Assembly (NCBI GenBank): GCA_024635735.1
Contig: JAGXII010000221.1
Location: forward strand, 1-5,391
Length of the DNA: 5,391 nucleotides
Direction: 5' to 3'
DNA from: Christiangramia sp.
GTDB taxonomy: Bacteria > Bacteroidota > Bacteroidia > Flavobacteriales > Flavobacteriaceae
In this document: positions 1-5,391 of the stretch, one piece after another
Layout of the letters: each line of letters starts with the position of its first letter
Position numbering within the stretch: the first letter of the stretch is position 1
Program-made: the position numbers and the translations under genes
Notes under the pieces: model-generated
Told to the model about the DNA's origin: nothing
Seen by the model: only the letters and a program-made list of their open reading frames with translations
Database searches by the model: none

Positions 1-3000
1 AGAGTTTTGGAAGGGTCCTGAATCCTGATCTTTTCACAAAGGGAAGTTATCAAATTTAAGTAGGCGGTTTCTTCTTTAAATAAAAGGGGTTTATTAAAAT
101 GTTTTTCAAGATCGTAGGGAAAGGTATAGGCCAGAATGCTATGATTATCCTTATAATAGTCCGCAGTTTCGAGAATTTGATCTTTAAGATCCTGAATTTC
201 ATCTGTATTATGGAGGAAATCCAGGGAAGTATTTATTTTGAATTCATAAATGGTCTGTAGCCCATATGCCGTGGCCATTTGTAAGATATTATAGTCATAT
301 ATATTTCCCCCTGCGAATTGTATGGTATTAAAGCCTGATTCCTGTAAAAGTTTAAAATCTTTTTCCAGATTTTTTCTGGTTAGGGGATAATAGCTATTAT
401 CCCATTCTTCTCCTTTTTTATACCTGATTCCCCTGATTGAATTTTCCGGGATTGGGTTTGGATAAACATTTTGGGAGGCATTTAAAGTGATTTCTTTAGA
501 AGTTTGAAATGGTTTTTTAAAATCAAGCTTTTGATAATTTGAGCTGGGTATTTCTGTATTCCACTTTAAATAGGGCTCTTTAAAGGTTGAATTTTCTGGA
601 ATATTTCTATCCAGCTGATTATTGAAAAAGACTACCGCAGAAATTTCTTTAAAATTCTTAATTGATTTTATGGCATTCTCAATCCAGTGTTTATCCTGAT
701 CTTCCATTTGAAGAGAACCAAATTCGGCTAACATTACAGGCTTTCTCGTTATCCAGTATAATTCATCATGATATGGCTGATAAAGTTCTTTAAACGGGAT
801 ACTGGTTTTATCAGAATTTAATTTACTGTAGTTAAGAGCTGTGATCCCAATCCAGTCTACGTATTCATCGCCTGGATAGAATTCCAGCATATTCTCTACC
901 TTCCATGGATTCCAGACGAATATCACATTTTGTGCTTCCCTTGATTTAAAAATATCCCATACATGTTTCCAGGCCTCAATAAAAACTTCTGGATTTTCAC
1001 CGTCCTGTGACCACGGATACTGAGGGTTGTCAAATTCATGGGCAAACCTTAGGTATATAGGTTTTTTTAGATTTCTAAGTTCCTCTGCAAACTCGGTGAG
1101 ATAGGGATCATAAGTACCTTTAATGATCTCCCGGAATACATTTTTATTTGAAGAATCTTTTAGAGAATCGGAAGAAATCATATTCACTGTCCAGGGTTCC
1201 CAGGTTAGAAGCGGAATGGCATTTTTTTGATATGTTGCCCTGATCTCTTTTTCAGGAATGAGATTCTCTGAGGTATTATTCCATGAAGCATAAAATGAAA
1301 TAATATCGAAGTCTATATTTTTTTCGGCTTCAAGGGTTTTAATGAGTCTCAAATCTGAAAGTCCATTTTCATTTTTAGGCTGAAAAATTCCGAGATAGTT
1401 TCCTGTCTTCTTTTTGTGATATTTTATTTTAATATCACTCCATTTTTTATTCTCGCTTTGGATCCTGGAACCCATTCCAATCAACAGGACGAATAGAAGA
1501 ATTGGTAACGCGGTAAACCTGGTTACTCCGAATGCGAGATTGGCAGTTTTAATGGCACTTTCTTTAATATAGGAGAGCAGAGACAGGGTTTCTTCTTTTA
1601 ACGTGGACCTTAGAATATGATTCTGGTTGGTAACACGACCTGCCATATAAATCCCGAAAATCATGATAACTGTATTAAACAGTGCAAATCCCGACATTAT
1701 CAGGGAGAAAGGAGTGAGATCTCTTAAAAGACCATAAACTATAGAACTTATAGATAAGCTAGCCACTACGAGATTCGGAATAATGATTCTGAAATTAGTA
1801 TCAAATTCATCCTGTTTTGGAGTAGGCAGGTAAGGCACTTTCTTGTCAATTATCGTATAAAAAAGTCCAATTAAATAGACCCACCATGTGTTAATATGAA
1901 GTAATCCACCTACCAGATGAAATCCCCTTTCTTTTTTTTCTATAACCCACTTTTGAATATAAGTCCTTATTAAAATTGAGCTCACAGCAACGGGTAGCAG
2001 CACAAAGCCGAAATCTATAATATTACCAAACCAGGGTGTGACAGAGAAGAATAGAGATAAAATGGGAATTAGAAAATTGAAAAGACAAATAATTCCGCTT
2101 AAATAATGTAGGGGTAGAATCCCAAAATGAATCTTCTGGCGTATTGATAATTTGCTAAAAATCCTCGGGTATACTTTTATCAAGAGATCAAAAGTTCCTC
2201 GCGACCATTTTAGCTGTTGCTTATAGAAATTTGTAAGATTAGATGGGGCAAGACCCTTTGCCAGCACCTCGGGCAAATAAATGGATTTCCAGCCTTTAGA
2301 ATACAATAGCATTGCGGTATGCATATCTTCACATAGCCCGGGTGCATGCCCTCCAATACTATCTAAAGCAGTTCTTCGGAAAACACAATTGGCACCAATA
2401 GCATTTACAGCACCATAACTATTAAGTGTCATCATCATTGGGCCGTAAAACTGAAAAGTTTGCTCGGCTGCCCCTCTGGCTACCAGTGTCTCCCGGGTAT
2501 TGTAATAAGATTGAACAATTTGAACGAAACCTATTTTTGGGTCTTTAAAATGAGGTAAAATAGGATCTAAAAAGTCGGGCTGTGGAATATGATCAGGATC
2601 AAGAATTACACAAATATCACCAGTAGAATATTTGCGCAACGCATTATTTATATTTCCTGCTTTGGCATCTTTTCGGTTATCACGTGTTACGTGAATTATA
2701 CCATTTTCTTCGCAGAATTGTTTTAGAAATGGGTCATCGGCCTCGTCACACAAATAAGTGGTATGAGGATAGGTGATTTGTGTGATCGCTTCCAGGGTGG
2801 TAACGATCATCTGGTATGGTTCCCCCGGGAAATATGTGGTTAAAATATCTACTTTTAGATTCCCAGTAGGATCTTTGGTTTCGGGAACCGAAATCTTCAA
2901 ATAATTATACCACATATAGATATTCCTGAAAGCTCCATATAATATTGTAATGGCCAGCATACCGAATAGTATTCTATTTCCCCGGTATTCAGGTTGCAGA

Positions 3001-3098
3001 AAGTAATAGAGAAAGTTGAGTAAACTTACCACTCCCAGAAATATCATTGTTTTAATGATCAATGATTCTTTTTTTGTAGGAGATTTGAGCTTATTCAT
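1..3098 (-). CDS. Membrane GT2 polysaccharide synthase fused to a GH26 glycanase and a second glycosidase-like domain (partial, C-terminus outside window)
   Basis: The reading frame is open from the ATG at 3098-3096 to the left edge (1032 codons, no stop or frameshift). Residues 13-56 hold two membrane segments. Residues about 80-310 form a processive family 2 glycosyltransferase: AKAGN at 145-149, DPD at 167-169 (nucleotide-sugar/metal site), CED at 256-258 (likely catalytic base D258) and QQLKW at 294-298 (acceptor/product site). Two more membrane segments, an interface helix (393-415), a gating-loop-like VPYLPTPK (421-428) and three segments (about 437-456, 461-484, 528-544) follow. This topology puts the next part in the periplasm. 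Residues about 565-835 are a GH26 barrel with RFAHEF (acid/base E688), YPW (694-696), FVWNPW (727-732) and MLAEFG (nucleophile E792). From about 886 a second TIM barrel begins. Its role is probably synthesis and export of a beta-linked exopolysaccharide with built-in cleavage. Product and donor sugar cannot be told. The start overlaps the upstream stop; later Met codons would cut into membrane segment 1. Confidence 0.9.
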   Translation of the reverse strand, partial: MNKLKSPTKKESLIIKTMIFLGVVSLLNFLYYFLQPEYRGNRILFGMLAITILYGAFRNIYMWYNYLKISVPETKDPTGNLKVDILTTYFPGEPYQMIVTTLEAITQITYPHTTYLCDEADDPFLKQFCEENGIIHVTRDNRKDAKAGNINNALRKYSTGDICVILDPDHIPQPDFLDPILPHFKDPKIGFVQIVQSYYNTRETLVARGAAEQTFQFYGPMMMTLNSYGAVNAIGANCVFRRTALDSIGGHAPGLCEDMHTAMLLYSKGWKSIYLPEVLAKGLAPSNLTNFYKQQLKWSRGTFDLLIKVYPRIFSKLSIRQKIHFGILPLHYLSGIICLFNFLIPILSLFFSVTPWFGNIIDFGFVLLPVAVSSILIRTYIQKWVIEKKERGFHLVGGLLHINTWWVYLIGLFYTIIDKKVPYLPTPKQDEFDTNFRIIIPNLVVASLSISSIVYGLLRDLTPFSLIMSGFALFNTVIMIFGIYMAGRVTNQNHILRSTLKEETLSLLSYIKESAIKTANLAFGVTRFTALPILLFVLLIGMGSRIQSENKKWSDIKIKYHKKKTGNYLGIFQPKNENGLSDLRLIKTLEAEKNIDFDIISFYASWNNTSENLIPEKEIRATYQKNAIPLLTWEPWTVNMISSDSLKDSSNKNVFREIIKGTYDPYLTEFAEELRNLKKPIYLRFAHEFDNPQYPWSQDGENPEVFIEAWKHVWDIFKSREAQNVIFVWNPWKVENMLEFYPGDEYVDWIGITALNYSKLNSDKTSIPFKELYQPYHDELYWITRKPVMLAEFGSLQMEDQDKHWIENAIKSIKNFKEISAVVFFNNQLDRNIPENSTFKEPYLKWNTEIPSSNYQKLDFKKPFQTSKEITLNASQNVYPNPIPENSIRGIRYKKGEEWDNSYYPLTRKNLEKDFKLLQESGFNTIQFAGGNIYDYNILQMATAYGLQTIYEFKINTSLDFLHNTDEIQDLKDQILETADYYKDNHSILAYTFPYDLEKHFNKPLLFKEETAYLNLITSLCEKIRIQDPSKT
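3091..3098 (-). other. 8-base stop/start overlap between hydrolase and synthase genes
   Basis: On the minus strand the eight bases read ATGAATAA: the synthase ATG (3098-3096) precedes the hydrolase TAA (3093-3091) in a different frame. The only purine-rich stretch nearby, GGAAG, touches the ATG directly, which is too close for a normal Shine-Dalgarno site. Ribosomes ending the hydrolase could therefore restart on the synthase. This supports one transcript for both genes. Confidence 0.85.
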
Positions 3099-4389
3099 CT
3101 TCCGAATTTAATATGTAAAACGGAATATTAGCTGTAGCGAAGTTGCTTAAAGAGTCATTGATATGAATAAAAATGCGATAGGGGCCTTCCTCGGAAGGCG
3201 CTTCGAAATTTATAAAGGGTGTGTTTGTATTAAATTCTTCAATTGCACCCGGCCTTTTTTCAGAATTAAACCAGGCCTCTTTTTTTATTTCCCAGTGATA
3301 GTTGAGCCTTTCTGAATTTTTTGGTTCGGGAAATAGTTGAATATCATTTTGAGATCCAGGTAAAATTATAATATTCTCATCTGAACTTTTACCATTCAGT
3401 AGTACCACATCTAACTTTGGACCTTGAAAAGCGGTAGTATCTCCCCGCCATATTTTTTTGAGGTTTTGATATTGTTCACTTTTTTTCCCGTCTTCAGAAA
3501 AAATACTGAACCAGGTAGAAGTCCTTTCCTGTTTATTTCCCCAGAAAAAAATAATATTTCCCAGGCATTTGCCATTTTCCAGTGGTTGGATAAACTCCTG
3601 ATACCTGTGGGTGATCTTTTCAGCTTTCTTAGTACTGCTGGGTTCTATAGGTGCGCCCCAATCTGTAACATTCTCTTCCCATGGCCCATGTATGCCCCAT
3701 TCTGAAATTACAAAAGGCCCGTTCCAAATCACCGAAACCGATTCCAGCCGTTCCTTTAATTCATTCAAATTCCCGAATGTATTAAAGGATAGAAAATCCA
3801 GTTCGGGGCTTTTAAGTGCAATACTCACAAGCCTTCTCCGATTGCCACCAATTACCGATGTGCTAACAGGATGATTGGGATCCAGATTATGTATCATTTC
3901 AATCAATTCATTATATCTGGAAAAGAAAACAGTTTGTTCTGTTATATTAGAGTACAGGATTTCGTTTCCCAGATTCCAGTATAATAGGGCCGGATGATCT
4001 TTAAATTCTGCTATCAGGTTTTTTACGCCTGATTTTATTTGTGCAAACTTTTCAGGATCTTCATAAAATTCGGGATAAATAGCTTTGGGAATAGGAATAT
4101 CGGCAACTACTGCTAAATCCAGTTTTTCAGCTTTGTCAAGAAGTTTAGGTAATTGATTAGGTTTATAAACCCTAATCGTATTTCCTCCTGCTAATTTGGG
4201 ATCTTCCAAATGTCCATTTCCTCCTGCTCCCATAATATAAAATGGCTCACAATGACGAATAAGTGTATAACCGGCATCAGTTTTCTTTACATAAACCCAT
4301 GCTGATTTTTCTGGTTCCTTATCAGGGCTACATGAAATGAGGGCAAAAAGAATGGAACCGAAAAGTATTTTGAATTTTAAACTTCTCAG
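3091..4389 (-). CDS. Lipoprotein glycoside hydrolase, clan GH-A (GH2/GH5-like TIM barrel) with C-terminal beta-sandwich; non-AUG start
   Basis: This is a predicted secreted, lipid-anchored glycosidase of 432 residues if read from the CTG at 4389-4387. Residues 4-20 are a lipoprotein signal ending in the lipobox ALISC, with Cys20 as the lipidation site; acidic residues follow. The barrel spans about 48-317: EPFYIMGAGG is strand 1, GGNTIRVY strand 2, LLYWNLGNE (acid/base E143) strand 4, FVISEWG (nucleophile E230) strand 7 and FFWGNK strand 8. Spacing and motifs fit retaining clan GH-A enzymes, closest in style to GH2-type barrels, but the family and substrate are not settled. Residues about 326-432 look like an Ig-like beta-sandwich, ending in an ANIPFYIL strand. 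The first in-frame ATG (4233-4231) lies inside strand 1 and would remove both signal and strand, so it is unlikely to be the true start. No ATG, GTG or TTG lies between it and the upstream stop TAA (4419-4417); CTG is the best candidate, with no Shine-Dalgarno site. The gene overlaps the synthase gene by 8 bases, which suggests co-translation and a role in processing the same polymer. Confidence 0.82.
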   Translation of the reverse strand: MRSLKFKILFGSILFALISCSPDKEPEKSAWVYVKKTDAGYTLIRHCEPFYIMGAGGNGHLEDPKLAGGNTIRVYKPNQLPKLLDKAEKLDLAVVADIPIPKAIYPEFYEDPEKFAQIKSGVKNLIAEFKDHPALLYWNLGNEILYSNITEQTVFFSRYNELIEMIHNLDPNHPVSTSVIGGNRRRLVSIALKSPELDFLSFNTFGNLNELKERLESVSVIWNGPFVISEWGIHGPWEENVTDWGAPIEPSSTKKAEKITHRYQEFIQPLENGKCLGNIIFFWGNKQERTSTWFSIFSEDGKKSEQYQNLKKIWRGDTTAFQGPKLDVVLLNGKSSDENIIILPGSQNDIQLFPEPKNSERLNYHWEIKKEAWFNSEKRPGAIEEFNTNTPFINFEAPSEEGPYRIFIHINDSLSNFATANIPFYILNSEDE

Positions 4390-4410
4390 ATATAATAAAT
4401 TTGAATGATG

Positions 4411-4431
4411 ATTAGCTTATGGTTGGCTAAT
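4411..4431. repeat. Short inverted repeat in the transporter-hydrolase gap
   Basis: ATTAGC (4411-4416) and GCTAAT (4426-4431) form a perfect 6-base inverted repeat around a 9-base loop, in the 64-base gap between the transporter stop and the CTG start of the hydrolase. The stem is AT-rich, and no run of T follows it on the minus strand, so it is a poor intrinsic terminator. It could be a weak operator, an mRNA hairpin upstream of the unusual start, or chance. Confidence 0.25.
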
Positions 4432-4453
4432 ATAAATATAAAATATGCCTAGT

Positions 4454-5391
4454 TCAGTGATTTTTAAATAATTTCCTAATTGTTATGGTTGTTAAGAAAA
4501 TGGTTAAAAATCCAAATGGGAGGGAAGTTATAATTAAAACTTTCTGCATTGCAGTAAGAACATTAGAATCTGGTTTTACCTGGCCAAGTACTATAACGGC
4601 TTCACAGAAAATAAATATCAGGATAGCCCAGGCAAAACGATATTTTTTAGAAGGTTCTTGTTTTCCTTTATCTGTAAACATACTTAATACGAAAATTGCT
4701 GAATCTACCGAGGTCACCAGGAAGCTAATCAGAAGAATTATAACAATAATACTCGTAAAATTGGTAAGAGGGAAAGATTCAAAAAATATAAACATAGAGG
4801 TGAAGACATTTCCAAATTCATCATTATAATTTGAATAACCTTTTACAATCTCGAATGCTGAGGTTCCGAAAATGCTGAACCAGAAGAAGCTACCAATAGA
4901 AGGGATGACCAGGACTCCCAGGATCATTTCTCTAAGACTTCTTCCTCTTGATATTCTCGCGATAAAGATTCCTGTAAATGGTGCCCAGGCGAGCCAGAAA
5001 GCCCAGTAATAATAAGTCCAGTCGGTTAAAAAACTAATTCCGGGGTCATATTTTCCTGTGGCAATACTTAATGGAATAAAATCTATTATATAATGATAAA
5101 AGGAGTTGAAAAAGTTTGATAATATTCTTAGAATATTTCCATTAAAAAAGACAAATAGCATTAGTAGTACCGCGATATAAATATTCCAGTTCGAGATCCT
5201 TTTTATTCCTTTATGTACTCCAGACCAGGCCGAAAAGAATGCCAGAGAACAAATAATAAGAACCAGTCCTAAATTAGGTAAGAGTGCGCCGGGTGATTTA
5301 TCAAGCAAATGGCTTATTCCGCCTTCTATTTGAGTAGTTCCAAGTCCTATTGCTGCGACTAAGCCCACAACCGTGGTAAGAATAGTGAGGG
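4454..5391 (-). CDS. BCCT-family betaine/choline/carnitine transporter (partial, N-terminus outside window)
   Basis: The frame runs from the right edge to the TGA at 4456-4454 and shows 311 residues of an integral membrane protein; BCCT proteins usually exceed 500, so roughly the first third or more is missing. The hallmark is the helix carrying YWAFWLAWAPFTG followed by FIARISRGRS (about 5008-4937), the BCCT signature region. Its second and third tryptophans match positions that form the substrate-binding aromatic box and neighbouring path in BetP; one tryptophan of the usual WAWW is Phe here. The helix with FLVTSVDS (about 4723-4700) keeps the F-x-x-T-S spacing of the BetP Na2 sodium site, so sodium-coupled uptake is likely. 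GLGTTQIEGG near the right edge fits the glycine-rich TM3 region. The role is probably inner-membrane uptake of a compatible solute such as glycine betaine; the exact substrate cannot be told. A GTG at 5368-5366 lies within this conserved helix and is not the start. The short C-terminal tail (RKLFKNH) lacks the long regulatory extension of osmosensing BetP. Confidence 0.93.
   Translation of the reverse strand, partial: LTILTTVVGLVAAIGLGTTQIEGGISHLLDKSPGALLPNLGLVLIICSLAFFSAWSGVHKGIKRISNWNIYIAVLLMLFVFFNGNILRILSNFFNSFYHYIIDFIPLSIATGKYDPGISFLTDWTYYYWAFWLAWAPFTGIFIARISRGRSLREMILGVLVIPSIGSFFWFSIFGTSAFEIVKGYSNYNDEFGNVFTSMFIFFESFPLTNFTSIIVIILLISFLVTSVDSAIFVLSMFTDKGKQEPSKKYRFAWAILIFIFCEAVIVLGQVKPDSNVLTAMQKVLIITSLPFGFLTIFLTTITIRKLFKNH

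Noticed and set aside
3424..3874. Two overlapping plus-strand open frames of 93 and 87 codons
   Set aside because: Both lie antisense to the hydrolase gene, whose frame shows clear catalytic motifs. Their translations show no domain, signal or sensible composition.
4231..4233. ATG as start of the hydrolase gene
   Set aside because: It sits inside the first barrel strand and would discard a good lipoprotein signal peptide encoded in frame upstream.
4411..4431. Inverted repeat as a rho-independent terminator for the transporter gene
   Set aside because: The stem is only six AT-rich pairs and no T-tract follows in the direction of transcription.
4433..4440. TATATTTA on the minus strand as a Bacteroidetes -7 box (TAnnTTTG)
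   Set aside because: The final G is missing and no TTG -33 element is found at the right distance; such AT-rich matches are expected by chance here.
4485..4829. Plus-strand open frame of 114 codons
   Set aside because: It is antisense to the conserved transporter frame, including the sodium-site helix, and its product resembles nothing known.

Overview
The window looks like chromosomal DNA of a low-GC, Gram-negative member of the Bacteroidetes, most likely a marine flavobacterium of the Gramella/Salegentibacter/Zunongwangia type. This is inferred from the AT-rich codons, a short lipoprotein signal, the lack of clear Shine-Dalgarno sites and the protein families present. No marker gene fixes the genus. 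All recognisable genes lie on the minus strand and are read from right to left.

Layout in order of transcription. (1) 5391-4454: the C-terminal part of a BCCT-family (betaine/choline/carnitine) transporter, cut by the right window edge. (2) 4453-4390: a 64-base gap with one weak inverted repeat. (3) 4389-3091: a lipoprotein glycoside hydrolase with a clan GH-A TIM barrel and a C-terminal beta-sandwich. Its signal peptide is in frame only if translation begins at a non-AUG codon. (4) 3098-1: a very large membrane glycosyltransferase, open at the left edge after 1032 codons. It joins a processive GT2 synthase, a GH26 glycanase domain and the start of a second TIM-barrel glycosidase-like domain.

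Genes 3 and 4 overlap by 8 bases and probably act together on one beta-linked polysaccharide. The GT2 part would polymerise a nucleotide sugar in the cytoplasm and move the chain across the inner membrane. The GH26 part, placed after the last membrane segment, would meet the chain in the periplasm. The lipoprotein hydrolase would trim or process it at an outer membrane. The polymer itself cannot be read from the sequence: mixed-linkage beta-glucan, a mannan and other beta-glycans all remain possible. The transporter may share the transcript, but its functional link to the polysaccharide is only a guess.

The most interesting features are the synthase-plus-hydrolase fusion, a third fused domain that appears to lack the usual acid/base glutamate, and the missing AUG start of the lipoprotein gene.
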